DNA of 64,000 bases from Flavobacterium microcysteis (lineage in GTDB: Bacteria; Bacteroidota; Bacteroidia; Flavobacteriales; Flavobacteriaceae). The DNA is taken from assembly GCF_006385255.1 (NCBI RefSeq), contig NZ_VFJE01000054.1, positions 1-64,000 of the forward strand, written 5' to 3'. The notes under the pieces were generated by a model, which saw only the letters and a program-made list of their open reading frames with translations, was not told where the DNA came from and made no database searches. Shown one piece after another: positions 42,418 to 53,166 of this stretch; the stretch's first letter is position 1; every line of letters begins with the position of its first letter. The position numbers were made by a program, and so were the translations under genes.

Positions 42418-43314
42418 ATGTCAATCGAAGTCACTTCCATTTCAAAAAATTACGGAGATCAAAAAGCTTTGGATAGCATTTCATTTTCTATCCAAAAAGG
42501 TGAGATTGTAGGCTTTCTGGGACCAAACGGTGCTGGAAAATCAACGTTGATGAAAATCCTTACTACTTTTATTACTGCTGATGAAGGCAATGCTTCTGTA
42601 AATGGAAATGATGTTGCTACGGCCCAAAAGGAAGTACAAAAATCTGTAGGTTACCTTCCGGAGCACAATCCTTTGTATCTTGATTTGTATGTGAGAGAAT
42701 ATCTGGCTTTTAATGCTGATGTATATAAAGTAGCCAAATCAAGAATTGAAGAGGTGATTACGATGACCGGATTGACTCCTGAAAGCCATAAAAAAATAGG
42801 ACAGCTATCAAAAGGATACCGCCAACGTGTTGGACTGGCTACAGCCTTACTTCACAATCCTGATGTTTTAATTTTAGATGAACCAACTACGGGGCTTGAC
42901 CCAAACCAATTGGTAGAAATCAGAGAGCTGATTAAAAACATAGGGAAAGACAAAACCGTTTTCTTGTCAACCCATATTATGCAGGAAGTGGAAGCAATCT
43001 GCGACCGTGTGATTATCATTAACCACGGAAAGATTGTTACCGATAAAAAACTGACGAATCTTAAAAATGAAGAAGAGCAGGTTATTGAGGTTGAATTTGA
43101 CCATCCGGTGGAAGAGCAACTTTTGAAATCGTTGCCAAATTTAACTGCTTTAACCAATACGCACGATACTACCTGGGAGCTGACATTTTCGACTTCAAAA
43201 GATATGCGTCCTGCAATTTTTGACTTCGCTCATGATAACGGACTAAAAACGTTGCAACTCAACCTAAAGAACAAAAATCTGGAAACTATTTTCAGAGATG
43301 TTACTAAGAAATAA
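42418..43314 (+). CDS. gldA: Gliding-motility ABC transporter ATPase GldA
   Basis: A 298-residue ABC ATPase. Walker A is GPNGAGKST (about residues 35-43), the signature is LSKGYRQRVGLA (an LSGGQ variant), Walker B is VLILDEPTTGLD, and the H-loop is STHIM. The sequence agrees with flavobacterial GldA as I remember it, including the long C-terminal part ending LQLNLKNKNLE. GldA works with GldF/GldG, which are not in this window. The ATG at 42418 is chosen over an upstream frame start at 42370. Confidence 0.85.
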   Translation: MSIEVTSISKNYGDQKALDSISFSIQKGEIVGFLGPNGAGKSTLMKILTTFITADEGNASVNGNDVATAQKEVQKSVGYLPEHNPLYLDLYVREYLAFNADVYKVAKSRIEEVITMTGLTPESHKKIGQLSKGYRQRVGLATALLHNPDVLILDEPTTGLDPNQLVEIRELIKNIGKDKTVFLSTHIMQEVEAICDRVIIINHGKIVTDKKLTNLKNEEEQVIEVEFDHPVEEQLLKSLPNLTALTNTHDTTWELTFSTSKDMRPAIFDFAHDNGLKTLQLNLKNKNLETIFRDVTKK

Positions 43315-43319
43315 TATTC

Positions 43320-44069
43320 TTACGGATATACTAAATGCCCTCGATAGAGTTGCGTAACTTCAATTACTGGTGGCACGTTTTTTAGAACGACATTGCCAGT
43401 ACTGTATATTGTCCCTGAAATTTTATCTGTAGGTTTTACGATGATGTCGTTGGAACTTCTCTGGAACACATTGACTTCTTTTACCGTCAGATTTGAACCT
43501 TCAAACCTGGCATTGCCATTATAAAAGCCAACATATAAAGCCTGAGCGGTCCCTGAAACAGCAAAATAGGAAGCCTTATTGTCTTCTATTGTTAGTTGGT
43601 TACAATTTACCTGAAGCTCAAAAGTGCCGGAAGCCGTATCATTAAACATTCCGGATTGCAAACTTAGTGACGGGAAATCCAAAATACCATCGGATTTTAC
43701 TCCAAACTGTGATGAAGAATATACGTTTATTAATGTAGGTGTTGTTACATAGACCCGGGTCGTATTATAATCACGAACCCAATTACAGCCGTTGGAATTT
43801 CGAAGGAAAAGCTCTTCATTCACAACCTCAGCAGTAATTCCGTTGATGAGATTTTTTCCTGTTTTTACAACTACTTTTTTTTCTGTACCTTGTTTTATGA
43901 TTAATTCAATTCCTTCGGATATGTTGATTTTTTTAAAGTCATCAACAGTAAATTCTTTAGCCGTTGGAGTGCCTGAAGTCTGAAAACAATCATTTGCATT
44001 TTCTGAATCACATGACAAAAAAGCTATCGAAAACAGGATAATTATTCTTTTGATCATTTTTGCTTCCAT
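43320..44069 (-). CDS. Head-GIN domain (DUF2807) lipoprotein
   Basis: About 249 residues. The lipoprotein signal is IKRIIILFSIAFLSCDS, with Cys in LSC. A DUF2807 beta-helix domain follows (about 50-235, with FKKINISEGIELIIKQG and repeated short beta-strands such as GTFELQVNCNQLTIEDN). DUF2807 proteins are envelope-located with unknown role. Starts at 44069 (MEAKM) and 44057 are both possible; a longer frame to 44141 would overlap the upstream gene. It follows the PagL-like pair, probably in one operon. Confidence 0.83.
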   Translation of the reverse strand: MEAKMIKRIIILFSIAFLSCDSENANDCFQTSGTPTAKEFTVDDFKKINISEGIELIIKQGTEKKVVVKTGKNLINGITAEVVNEELFLRNSNGCNWVRDYNTTRVYVTTPTLINVYSSSQFGVKSDGILDFPSLSLQSGMFNDTASGTFELQVNCNQLTIEDNKASYFAVSGTAQALYVGFYNGNARFEGSNLTVKEVNVFQRSSNDIIVKPTDKISGTIYSTGNVVLKNVPPVIEVTQLYRGHLVYP

Positions 44070-44091
44070 TGCGATTGTATTAATTTTTCTC

Positions 44092-45204
44092 TTATAAACG
44101 AACTCCGAGTGCAAATTCCAATGCTTCTGCTTTTGCCGCATGTGTTTTTAAAGCGACACCCATAAAAATATCATCCGTAAAATAATATTTAAGTCCCAAT
44201 CTCTGATAAATTGAAGGTAAATAGTCTAGCGGAGCATAGGCATAATATCCAAACTGCGTTTCAAGGGAGAGCCTGTTGACAAAAAGTTCATGTCCAACAA
44301 ATATTCCTACCTTTTTATAATCTGTATCCGGACTGACTGTTAAAGTTGGATCTGCAGCAATCCGTTTTACGGTCTCTTTCAAATATTTATAAACAAAGAG
44401 TTCTGCCCCAACATGGATTGCACTTTTCCTGTTTAATCTCTTATCAGCATAGGCCGAAAACACATAAAAAGGATGTTGGCCACTGCCTACCAAATCACTT
44501 TCATTAAAACCGGTTCTGAAAACCATATTATAGCGTATCGGTTCCATAAATCTGACAGTATCTTTATGTTCAATATAATGAAGCGGTTCTTTGCTTTCAA
44601 AATCATAGACTGCTCCTACGTTAAAAGCCAAGGTATTCGTACTCTTATTGGGCGTTCGCAAATTGGCATTAGAATGGTGAAAAAAAGACAATCCTGCCTG
44701 AACACCTAATCCGTTCCAGATGTTTTCCTTTTTATAGTTCAGCATAAAATAGGTAGCCGGCATCCAATGTGTTCCGTAAGCCTGATTTTCGGGATTGGTC
44801 TTTGCATCATACGGATTCGTATTATAGGCAACACCTTGTGCAACTCTAAACATCAAATTTCTTTTAAAAAAATAGAAATTATAGTGACCATACAAACCAT
44901 AAAAATGCCCTAAAGCATCATATTTCATATTTTCATATTGGAACGAAAGACCATAATCCGGATAATTATAGAGCGATTCCCATGATTTTTCGCCATAGGT
45001 TTTTCTATTAAGGCTTACAAAAAAGCCACTAGGATTTCTGTCCGTGAATTGTGAAATTTCTTCCGTATGTTTTAAAATCCTGCCATAAAAACCATTGACA
45101 TCCAGAGTATATCTGCTGTTTTGCTCTTGTGAGAAACATAACATTGGCAATAGGCAAAGCAGGTAAAAAAAATTGTTTTTCATGTAGTTGTAAAAATGTA
45201 TCAT
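44092..45204 (-). CDS. PagL-like acyloxyacyl hydrolase (copy 2)
   Basis: A 370-residue outer-membrane beta-barrel protein with a signal peptide (MKNNFFYLLCLLPMLCFSQ starting at residue 8). The lipid A 3-O-deacylase-type active motif is in FFHHSNANLRTPN (His-x-Ser-Asn). It would trim acyl chains from lipid A or related lipids. The start overlaps the preceding gene's stop (ATGA), suggesting coupling; Met8 (45183) is an alternative. It is a tandem paralogue of the next gene and about twice the length of PagL. Confidence 0.8.
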   Translation of the reverse strand: MIHFYNYMKNNFFYLLCLLPMLCFSQEQNSRYTLDVNGFYGRILKHTEEISQFTDRNPSGFFVSLNRKTYGEKSWESLYNYPDYGLSFQYENMKYDALGHFYGLYGHYNFYFFKRNLMFRVAQGVAYNTNPYDAKTNPENQAYGTHWMPATYFMLNYKKENIWNGLGVQAGLSFFHHSNANLRTPNKSTNTLAFNVGAVYDFESKEPLHYIEHKDTVRFMEPIRYNMVFRTGFNESDLVGSGQHPFYVFSAYADKRLNRKSAIHVGAELFVYKYLKETVKRIAADPTLTVSPDTDYKKVGIFVGHELFVNRLSLETQFGYYAYAPLDYLPSIYQRLGLKYYFTDDIFMGVALKTHAAKAEALEFALGVRL

Positions 45205-46301
45205 AGCCTTATACCGACACCTATTTCCATGGCTTCTGCCTTAGCAGCATGAGTTTTCAATGTCAATGACGTAAAAAAAGTTTTGCTAAAATAATATTTC
45301 ATACCGACTCTTTGGTAAAATGGGCCTAAAAATCCAAAAGGAGCATATACATAATATCCTGCCTGTGCTTCGAGAGAAAGCTTATTGATAAAAAGTTCAT
45401 GTCCTATAAAGACACCTATTCTTCGATAATCAGTGTCAGGATCAATATGTTCGTTAGGATAAGCAACCGATTTATATCTGATGTATTCTTCGAGATATTT
45501 CATCATAAAAAAATCGGCTCCGAACTGGATTGCGCTTTTTCTGGAAAGGCGTTTGTCAGCATATGCCGATAGTACGTAAAACGGAAACTTTCCGCTTCCT
45601 ATAATATCACTTTCATTGAATCCAGAACGGAACGCAATATTATACTTGACAGGCTCTTTATAATTTGGAATCGTATCAAATATTTTGGTATGCCTTTGCA
45701 AGTTTTCATTTTTTTCAAAAGAATAATTAACTCCAACGTTTACGGCCAATGTATTTGTACTGGTGTTGGGTGAGGCCATATTGGAGTTGGAATGGTGAAA
45801 AAAGCCGATACCTGCCTGCAAACCTATATTTTTATAAAGATTTTCTTTGTGGTAATTTAGCATCAGATAGGTGGAAGTCATCCATCGGGTTCCATAAGCC
45901 AAGTTCCTAAAATTAGTCTCCTTATCGTAGGGATTAGTAATATAGGCAATTCCTTCTCCGACTCGAAACATTAGGTTTCTATTCAAAAAATAAAAATTGT
46001 AATGCGCATACAATCCATACAAATCACCTAAAATGGGATTTTTAGTGGTTTCATAATGAAAAGAGGCTCCATAATCCGGAAAATTATATTCCGACTCCCA
46101 TTCTTTATCGCCAAATGTCTTTCTGTTAAAGCTTATCAGAGCGCCTTCCGGATGTTCTGTAATGAGGTGTTTAATAGTATTATTGTGGGGTAAAATGTTT
46201 CCATAAAAATAATTGACATCAACAGTATATTTCCCATTTATTTCCTGGGAAAAAACGGTGACAGGAATAAAAAGAATATAAAAATATAATCTCTTAAGCA
46301 C
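45201..46301 (-). CDS. PagL-like acyloxyacyl hydrolase (copy 1)
   Basis: A 366-residue protein, colinear with its neighbour over the whole length. Shared features include signal peptide, DVNYFYGNILPHNN, RNLMFRVGEGIAYITNPYD, the FFHHSNSNMASPNTSTNTL active motif and the C-terminal LKTHAAKAEAMEIGVGIRL. It begins directly after the RDD gene stop with no gap. The two copies may differ in lipid specificity or timing. Confidence 0.8.
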   Translation of the reverse strand: MLKRLYFYILFIPVTVFSQEINGKYTVDVNYFYGNILPHNNTIKHLITEHPEGALISFNRKTFGDKEWESEYNFPDYGASFHYETTKNPILGDLYGLYAHYNFYFLNRNLMFRVGEGIAYITNPYDKETNFRNLAYGTRWMTSTYLMLNYHKENLYKNIGLQAGIGFFHHSNSNMASPNTSTNTLAVNVGVNYSFEKNENLQRHTKIFDTIPNYKEPVKYNIAFRSGFNESDIIGSGKFPFYVLSAYADKRLSRKSAIQFGADFFMMKYLEEYIRYKSVAYPNEHIDPDTDYRRIGVFIGHELFINKLSLEAQAGYYVYAPFGFLGPFYQRVGMKYYFSKTFFTSLTLKTHAAKAEAMEIGVGIRL

Positions 46302-48083
46302 TTACTCTGTTCTTTTAATTATGGCGTCTAGTTCTTTTTCTTTGGATACTTCATAAGAAAACATTCTGCCTAAAGTATCTTTTATCTTGACCTGAAATTT
46401 AAAATTCTCATCACTTGGAACAGTAATTATAGCGTTGGCCTGTTTATCTAAAGGCATTGGCAGCTGCTGCCCGGAATATAATTGTGCGTTTGTAACATTT
46501 ATCAATTCTGCCTTCCAGCCATTGTTTGCCAACACAACATTTTTTATTTGATCGACTGAATAATTGTCAAGGACAACTAATCGCGGCATAAAATAGGTTT
46601 CAATATCTTTTATAGAATATTTTTGCCAGTCACCAATATTTAAAGCGCCAATCGTATCCTGATTGGAATAGTTATATGTTGAATTTAATTCCATTGCCTT
46701 TTGAAGCTGGCTTCTGGAAATTGTAACTTTTTTTGCACTTTCTTTTTCAATAGCGTATATCTTTTCCAAAAAGTTTGGCATGTTATATTCATTGAGAATT
46801 TTGCCATTTATTTTTATATGCGAATAATCTTTTTTGGCATCCAGAATTATGAATGTTATTCCATCTGGTTTTATTTCTTCCGTTTTCAGGTAGATATCAG
46901 AATAGGAATATTCAAGTGGTTCCAAATGTATAAAATCATTTGTGGATAGTTTTTTCAGTTTGTCTGCAAAAATTTCTTTATTCTGTTGCGCAACAGCTTG
47001 CGCTTTTCTTTCGGCCTGTATGGAATCATATTTATGAATCCCAAAGGCTATGAGTAATCCTATTACGATTGTAGCTGGAACGATTAAGAGATACCATGCT
47101 CCCTGTGCCCCTGTTCTCTTTTCTTTAATTACATAGGTTTCCGACCATCTGTCATGAAGTCCCCTAGGCATAAAAAAAGTAAGCGCTTCAAATGGAACCA
47201 ATCTTAAAAATGTTCTTTTTAGTACAGCACTTACTGCTGGTTTATTTCCTTCTTCGTCTGCAACTCTGGTTTCTGAAAGCGTTTTTGCGGCGGTCACTCC
47301 TAAAACTAACTCAAAAATACCGTAATAGAACACCCTAAAAATCGCAACAATTACAATAAAAGCTCCTCTATCACCAAATCCACTCTCTAAAGCATCTATA
47401 AAAGGTCGTATTTTTTCATTCTTGATAAGAAATTCGAATGAGGCAGAAAAGACAAGAATCATAATGAAGTCATCCATAATCAGATGGAAAAATCTTCTCC
47501 AACGTCCTGACTCAACCAAAGTAACGCTGGTATGCGTTTCATAAGTTCTTTCAATCGTTTCGAATGTTTTTCCTTTTTCAATGTATTTGAGTATCGAAAA
47601 AGAGAGATAAACATATAATGCTAAAACTGCATAATCCAAGAACCATAATACATAAAAGAAAGCACCCAAGGATTGTTCAGCGCTTTCCCTAAAAATGATA
47701 GAAAAAAGACCAATGATAAAAGAAGAAATTTTCGTTATGAATATTAAGGAATAAACAAAACGAAGGAGGCGTGTTTCTTTCTGCTTACTTCTCAAATAGA
47801 ATATCGCTCCCAGGATCAGCAAAACATAAAAGAATGTATTCAGAACATTGTAATATATATACATGTTTCTTCCCGTTCCTATCTGGAATGTAAACCAATC
47901 TTCCAGATTAAAAACAGTAAGGTGTAATGACTGAAAAATATATTTTATGAAACCTATTGTATATACGGCTTCTTTTGGAGCCGTTTGAAAATCGACAGTA
48001 AGCAAGGGAAGAAAAATCCCAAAAAGTGCAATTATAATAGAGAAATAAGCAATTTTTGCTCCTGAAAGGTATTTTTGTAGCAT
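46302..48083 (-). CDS. RDD-family multi-spanning membrane protein
   Basis: A 593-residue protein. Several transmembrane helices lie in residues 10-180. An RDD domain follows at about 195-345 (RRFFHLIMDDFIMILVFSASFEF, AAKTLSETRVADEEGNKP, RTFLRLVPFEALTFF). A further helix (about 330-350) anchors a large soluble C-terminal part (about 360-593). RDD proteins are linked to transport but are mostly uncharacterised. The gene starts the RDD-PagL-PagL-DUF2807 series, implying an envelope function. Confidence 0.82.
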   Translation of the reverse strand: MLQKYLSGAKIAYFSIIIALFGIFLPLLTVDFQTAPKEAVYTIGFIKYIFQSLHLTVFNLEDWFTFQIGTGRNMYIYYNVLNTFFYVLLILGAIFYLRSKQKETRLLRFVYSLIFITKISSFIIGLFSIIFRESAEQSLGAFFYVLWFLDYAVLALYVYLSFSILKYIEKGKTFETIERTYETHTSVTLVESGRWRRFFHLIMDDFIMILVFSASFEFLIKNEKIRPFIDALESGFGDRGAFIVIVAIFRVFYYGIFELVLGVTAAKTLSETRVADEEGNKPAVSAVLKRTFLRLVPFEALTFFMPRGLHDRWSETYVIKEKRTGAQGAWYLLIVPATIVIGLLIAFGIHKYDSIQAERKAQAVAQQNKEIFADKLKKLSTNDFIHLEPLEYSYSDIYLKTEEIKPDGITFIILDAKKDYSHIKINGKILNEYNMPNFLEKIYAIEKESAKKVTISRSQLQKAMELNSTYNYSNQDTIGALNIGDWQKYSIKDIETYFMPRLVVLDNYSVDQIKNVVLANNGWKAELINVTNAQLYSGQQLPMPLDKQANAIITVPSDENFKFQVKIKDTLGRMFSYEVSKEKELDAIIKRTE

Positions 48084-48142
48084 ACACTATTTTTTTATAA
48101 CACTCAAAAATAACCAATTAAAACAATCTTGCAAGACCTGGC

Positions 48143-49099
48143 TTAGAATACTTCTCTTGCTATTGCTTTGATATTCTCTGATTTCCCCATAGAATAATAG
48201 TGTAGAACCGGAATGCCTTGTTTGATTAATTCTTTACTTTGATTGATGCACCATTCTATCCCGATTTGTTTTACGGCTTCTGTATCTTTTGCCCGAACGA
48301 TAGCCATAATAAGTTCGTCCGGAATATCGACCTTAAAACGATGTGGTACCAGATTCAATTGTTTTTTGGTTGAAATGGGCTTTAATCCCGGAATGATGGG
48401 AACCGTGATCCCTTCTTTTCTGCATTTGGCAACAAAGTCGAAGAATTTTTTGTTGTCAAAAAACATCTGGGTAATAATGTAAGATGCTCCATTTTTTATT
48501 TTCTGCTTCAGGAAATAGATGTCGCTATCCAAACTTGGTGCTTCCATGTGTTTTTCAGGGTAACCGGCCACACCTATGCAGAAATTTGTGGCTGAAGAGT
48601 TTTGCAATTCATCATCCAGATAAATACCATTATTGAGATTAGTAATCTGTGTTACGAGTTCTGAAGCATAGTGGTTTCCTTCTTTTTCCGGCTTGAAATA
48701 GGTTTCATTTTTTACAGCATCACCACGCAAGGCCACTACATTTTGAATTCCGAGAAAATCCAAATCAATTAAGAAGTTTTCTGTGTCTTCTTTCGTAAAT
48801 CCACCACAAAGGATATGGGGAATCGCATCAACCTGATATTTGTTTTGTATTGCCGAACAAATACCTACTGTCCCCGGTCGTTTCTTTACAATCTTTTTTT
48901 CCAATAAACCACTAGGCAATTCCTTATATTCATATTCCTCCCGATGATAGGTCACATCAATAAATGGCGGCTTGAATTCCATTAGCGGATCAATACTATC
49001 AAAAATCGATTGGATATTTTGTCCTTTTAATGGCGGCAATATTTCAAAGGAAAAAAGCGATTTGCCATTGGCTTTTTCTATATGTTCGGTTACTTTCAT
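48143..49099 (-). CDS. metF: 5,10-methylenetetrahydrofolate reductase
   Basis: A 318-residue FAD-dependent TIM-barrel enzyme that makes 5-methyl-THF for methionine synthase. Family features are FSFEILPPLKG (N-terminal catalytic Glu), IPHILCGGFTKEDTENFL, ALRGD, and FFDNKKFFDFV. Full length. It is last in the metH-N, metH-C, metF order, 73 bases after metH-C, so it supplies the cofactor for the genes ahead of it. Confidence 0.95.
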   Translation of the reverse strand: MKVTEHIEKANGKSLFSFEILPPLKGQNIQSIFDSIDPLMEFKPPFIDVTYHREEYEYKELPSGLLEKKIVKKRPGTVGICSAIQNKYQVDAIPHILCGGFTKEDTENFLIDLDFLGIQNVVALRGDAVKNETYFKPEKEGNHYASELVTQITNLNNGIYLDDELQNSSATNFCIGVAGYPEKHMEAPSLDSDIYFLKQKIKNGASYIITQMFFDNKKFFDFVAKCRKEGITVPIIPGLKPISTKKQLNLVPHRFKVDIPDELIMAIVRAKDTEAVKQIGIEWCINQSKELIKQGIPVLHYYSMGKSENIKAIAREVF

Positions 49100-49172
49100 T
49101 TGTTTTGGATTTTTGATTTTTGATCTCAGAATTTTGACTTGATGACTTTCGACTTGAGACTTTACAACTAAT

Positions 49173-51857
49173 TTAATCTGCGATGTTTGGGTTCAGCCAT
49201 TTTTCGGCATATTCGTATGGGACATTTCTGCGTTTTGCATAGTCTTCGACCTGATCTTTTTTAATTTTCCCCAGTCCGAAATATTTGCTTTCCGGGTGTC
49301 CGAAATAATAACCGGAAACCGAAGAAGCAGGCCACATTGCCATACTTTCTGTTAAGGTCACACCTATATTTTGCTCTACATTTAGTAATTTCCAGATTGT
49401 CGGTTTTTCTAAATGATCCGGGCAAGCAGGATAACCCGGTGCCGGACGGATTCCTTTATATTCCTCTTTAATCAGGGCTTCATTGCTTAACACTTCGTCA
49501 GAAGCATATCCCCAGATTTCTTTCCTGATTTTTTCATGTAAATATTCGGCAAAAGCTTCGGCAAAACGATCGCCCAGCGCCTTAATCATAATGGAATTAT
49601 AATCATCGAGATTTTTTTCAAATTCAGCTGCTTTTTCGTCCACTCCAAAACCTGTCGTTACGCAAAAAGCGCCCATATAGTCTGTAATTTCCGAATCTTT
49701 TGGAGCTATAAAATCAGACAAAGCAATATTTGGCGCTCCTTTTGTTTTTGCTGATTGCTGTCTTAAAGTCAGGAAAGTTTGCAGGTATTTTCCATTTTCG
49801 TCACGCAATTCAATATCATCGTCATTGATTTGGTTAGCAGGAAAAATTCCATAAATGCCTTTTGCTTCCAGCCAATTTTCCTGTATGATCTGTCGCAACA
49901 TCTCTTGAGCATCAGCAAATAATACTTTCGCCTGTTCGCCTACAATTTCATCATTTAGTATGTCGGGAAATCTTCCATGCAGGTCCCATGTCCTAAAAAA
50001 TGGCGTCCAATCGATATAATCGACCAGTTCATTTAATTTTACATTGATGACTTTTGCACCAATGTTATTGGGTTGTACCGGAGTAAAATTAGTCCAGTCC
50101 AATTGCAGTTTGTTTTTTCTGGCTTCTGCTATGCTTAGGAAATTTTTATCACGACTCCTGCTCAGATAGCCTTCACGAAGCTCGTCATATTCCGTCCGAA
50201 GACTTTTAAAATATTCCTGATTAGTATTTTTATTAATAAGATTTCCTGCTACGGTAACAGCTCGTGACGCATCGTTTACATGCACGACTGTTTCGCTGTA
50301 TTCCGGAGCAATCTTCACGGCAGTATGCGCTCTTGAAGTTGTTGCTCCACCAATCATTATCGGAATTTTGACATTTTGCTTATCCATCTGTTTTGCCAGA
50401 TAGACCATTTCATCAAGAGAAGGCGTAATCAATCCGCTGAGTCCTATAATGTCTACTTTTTCCTCAATTGCTGTCTGAATGATTTTTTCTGGCGGAACCA
50501 TAACACCCAGGTCAATAATCTCATAATTATTGCAGGCCAAAACTACTGCTACAATATTTTTTCCAATATCATGAACATCGCCTTTTACGGTTGCCATCAA
50601 AACTTTTCCTGCAGAACTGGAAGCTCCATCTTTTTCGGCTTCAATATACGGTAGCAGATAAGCAACTGCTTTTTTCATGACACGTGCTGATTTTACTACT
50701 TGCGGCAAGAACATTTTTCCGCTTCCGAATAAATCTCCTACGACATTCATTCCTGTCATCAGGTTGATTTCTATAACTTCTATAGGTCTTTTGGCCAATT
50801 GTCGGGCTTCTTCTATATCGGCATCGATAAATTCATCTACTCCTCTCACTAAAGCATGTGTCAGCCTCTCCTGAAGCGGAAGCAAACGCCATTCTTGTGA
50901 TTGTTTTTCTGAAACTTCTTTGGTATCTCCTTTTATATTTTCAGCAAATGCCAAAAGTCTTTCTGTGGCATCTTCTCTTCTATCCAACAGTACGTCTTCA
51001 ACATGCTCCAGCAAATCTTTAGGAATCTGGTCGTAGATTTCCAGCATTTCCGGATTTACAATTCCCATAGTCATACCGTGATTGACAGCATGGTATAGAA
51101 ATGCGGAATGCATCGCTTCACGAACCCTGTCGTTACCTCGGAAAGAGAATGAAACATTGCTTACACCACCACTGACACTTGCGTAGGGAAGATTTTCCTT
51201 AATCCATTGGGTAGCCCTGAAAAAGTCAACCGCATTTTGACGATGTTCTTCCATTCCTGTCGCAACGGGAAAAATATTCGGGTCAAATATGATATCCTCA
51301 GCCGCAAAGCCAACTTTGTCAACCAAAACATCATAGGAACGTTTGCAGATTTCTATTCTTCTTTCATAAGTATCTGCCTGACCTACTTCATCAAAAGCCA
51401 TGACAATAACTGCGGCACCATATTTTTTTATCAGTTTTGCCTGACGGATAAAATTCTCTTCTCCTTCTTTTAAACTAATGGAATTGACAACACTTTTTCC
51501 TTGTGCTACTTTTAATCCAGCTTCAATAATTTCCCATTTTGAGCTGTCAATCATTACCGGAACTCTGGAAATATCAGGTTCGGAGGCTATCAGGTTCAGG
51601 AAAATGGTCATAGCCCGAACACCGTCAAGCATTCCCTCATCCATATTAATATCGATAATCTGCGCTCCTCCTTCTACCTGTGCTCTGGCAATATCCAGTG
51701 CTTCTTCATATTTTTCTTCTTTTATAAGACGCAGGAATTTTCGGGAACCGGTAACATTGGTACGTTCTCCTACATTTACAAAAATGCTTTCGGGCGTTAT
51801 AATTAAAGGTTCAAGACCTGATAATTTTAAGTGTTTTTTACAATCGACATCTGCCAT
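49173..51857 (-). CDS. metH: Cobalamin-dependent methionine synthase, pterin/B12/activation part
   Basis: An 894-residue protein lacking the homocysteine-binding module. Pterin-binding domain about 10-300 ([26 protein letters not shown]). Cap and B12-binding domains about 330-560, with the DxHxxG cobalt-ligand motif in [10 protein letters not shown] and [13 protein letters not shown]. The SAM-binding activation domain is about 600-890, with [12 protein letters not shown] and [13 protein letters not shown]. It works with the separate homocysteine module encoded 23 bases upstream. The split in two genes is usual for Flavobacteria. Confidence 0.95.
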   Translation of the reverse strand: MADVDCKKHLKLSGLEPLIITPESIFVNVGERTNVTGSRKFLRLIKEEKYEEALDIARAQVEGGAQIIDINMDEGMLDGVRAMTIFLNLIASEPDISRVPVMIDSSKWEIIEAGLKVAQGKSVVNSISLKEGEENFIRQAKLIKKYGAAVIVMAFDEVGQADTYERRIEICKRSYDVLVDKVGFAAEDIIFDPNIFPVATGMEEHRQNAVDFFRATQWIKENLPYASVSGGVSNVSFSFRGNDRVREAMHSAFLYHAVNHGMTMGIVNPEMLEIYDQIPKDLLEHVEDVLLDRREDATERLLAFAENIKGDTKEVSEKQSQEWRLLPLQERLTHALVRGVDEFIDADIEEARQLAKRPIEVIEINLMTGMNVVGDLFGSGKMFLPQVVKSARVMKKAVAYLLPYIEAEKDGASSSAGKVLMATVKGDVHDIGKNIVAVVLACNNYEIIDLGVMVPPEKIIQTAIEEKVDIIGLSGLITPSLDEMVYLAKQMDKQNVKIPIMIGGATTSRAHTAVKIAPEYSETVVHVNDASRAVTVAGNLINKNTNQEYFKSLRTEYDELREGYLSRSRDKNFLSIAEARKNKLQLDWTNFTPVQPNNIGAKVINVKLNELVDYIDWTPFFRTWDLHGRFPDILNDEIVGEQAKVLFADAQEMLRQIIQENWLEAKGIYGIFPANQINDDDIELRDENGKYLQTFLTLRQQSAKTKGAPNIALSDFIAPKDSEITDYMGAFCVTTGFGVDEKAAEFEKNLDDYNSIMIKALGDRFAEAFAEYLHEKIRKEIWGYASDEVLSNEALIKEEYKGIRPAPGYPACPDHLEKPTIWKLLNVEQNIGVTLTESMAMWPASSVSGYYFGHPESKYFGLGKIKKDQVEDYAKRRNVPYEYAEKWLNPNIAD

Positions 51858-51880
51858 TTTCTTTTTCTTTTTGCTACAAT

Positions 51881-52879
51881 CTAAACTGGTTCTACAATTC
51901 TTGGTGAATATTCTTTTGCTACTTCTGCAATGAGGCGAATATGTTCAGGTGTTGTTCCGCAACATCCTCCAATTATATTAATAAGATTGTCTTCAAGATA
52001 TTCCCTAATCAGATTCTGCATCTCTTCTGCAGTCTGATCGTATTGTCCAAAAGCATTTGGCAGCCCTGCATTAGGATGAGCCGAGATATTGAATGTTGTA
52101 TTATGTGAAAGTCGTTGTAGATAAGGCTTTAATTGGTCTGCTCCTAAAGCACAATTAAACCCTACACTCAATAAAGGAATGTGAGAAATTGAGATAAGGA
52201 ATGCTTCTACAGTTTGGCCAGACAGTGTTCTGCCCGAAGCATCTGTTATAGTACCAGAAACCATGACAGGAATATCCAGTTTTCTTTCTTCTTTGACTTC
52301 TTCGATTGCAAACAATGCTGCTTTTGCATTCAGGGTGTCAAATATGGTTTCTACCAGTAGTATATCGGAACCCCCATCAATCAGGGCTTCAACCTGCTGC
52401 TTGTAGGCAATGCGCAATTCATCAAAGGTTACTGCACGGAAACCGGGATCATTTACATCGGGCGACATGCTTGCTGTTCTGTTGGTCGGACCTATAGAAC
52501 CTGCTACAAAACGTGGCTTATCGGGATTTTTTGCCGTAAAATCGTCTGCAATTTCTCTAGCCAGCCTGGCCGATTCAAAGTTTAATTCATAAACCAGTTC
52601 TTCCAGATGATAATCGGCCATACCAATTGTAGTTCCTGAAAACGTATTGGTTTCAACAATATCAGCACCGGCTTCAAAATATTGGCGGTGTACTTCTTGT
52701 ATTGCTTTGGGCTGAGTTAACGAAAGGAGATCGTTATTTCCTTTCAACGGATGAGGAAAATCTTTAAATCTTTCACCTCGGAAATCTTCTTCAGAAAAAT
52801 TATACCGCTGAAGCATGGTTCCCATTGCTCCGTCAAGGATGAGGATTCTTTCTTTGATAGCTTTGTGTATGCCTGACAT
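51881..52879 (-). CDS. metH: Homocysteine S-methyltransferase module of split methionine synthase
   Basis: A 332-residue protein equivalent to the N-terminal domain of one-piece MetH. It has [20 protein letters not shown] and [12 protein letters not shown]. The zinc-binding cysteines are in [11 protein letters not shown] and the [11 protein letters not shown] near residue 305. It binds homocysteine and accepts the methyl group from methylcobalamin on the partner protein. It is first in the operon controlled by the SAM-I riboswitch at 53043-53144. Confidence 0.94.
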   Translation of the reverse strand: MSGIHKAIKERILILDGAMGTMLQRYNFSEEDFRGERFKDFPHPLKGNNDLLSLTQPKAIQEVHRQYFEAGADIVETNTFSGTTIGMADYHLEELVYELNFESARLAREIADDFTAKNPDKPRFVAGSIGPTNRTASMSPDVNDPGFRAVTFDELRIAYKQQVEALIDGGSDILLVETIFDTLNAKAALFAIEEVKEERKLDIPVMVSGTITDASGRTLSGQTVEAFLISISHIPLLSVGFNCALGADQLKPYLQRLSHNTTFNISAHPNAGLPNAFGQYDQTAEEMQNLIREYLEDNLINIIGGCCGTTPEHIRLIAEVAKEYSPRIVEPV

Positions 52880-53042
52880 TTTTTAATACTATTAGATTAT
52901 TCGAGATTCTGGTGAATCCAGAAGTCCAATGTATTTTTCAAAAATCTATGGTATAGAAAAAACGATTCCAGTCCATAAATGGTTGAAAAATACTATCGAT
53001 ATGTTGTCAGGAAAAGAGAGGGAAAATTGAGGTTTTTCCGTG
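52880..53042 (-). other. Expression platform between the SAM-I aptamer and metH
   Basis: About 160 bases between aptamer and start codon. It holds a perfect 11-bp inverted repeat (GTATTTTTCAA and TTGAAAAATAC about 55 bases apart) and a TTCTGG/CCAGAA hairpin near the gene. Neither ends in a proper U-run, so a terminator is not obvious. Control may be translational or use a non-canonical terminator. Confidence 0.45.
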
Positions 53043-53144
53043 TGTTATCTATCCATTTATATGGTAGAATGTAGCACCTTCTTTAAAGTTTAAAGGGTTG
53101 CTAAGGCTTCACCGGGTCTAATCCCTCCGCCTTTCGTGATAACA
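53043..53144 (-). promoter_or_regulatory. SAM-I (S-box) riboswitch aptamer
   Basis: Reading the minus strand: P1 TGTTATC (53144-53138) pairs with GATAACA (53049-53043). Between them are CACGAAAGGCGGAGGGA, the kink-turn/loop region CCGGTGAAGCC, TTAGCAACCC, then the J3/4-P4 part AAGGTGCTA. Order and conserved bases match the S-box consensus. It should switch the metH-N/metH-C/metF operon off when SAM is plentiful. Confidence 0.93.
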
Positions 53145-53166
53145 ATCAATATTTTTAAGAACACTG

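Noticed and set aside
51857..51881. metH split as a frameshift or pseudogene
   Set aside because: Both halves are complete domain sets with their own starts, separated by 23 bases; a two-gene MetH is normal in Flavobacteria.
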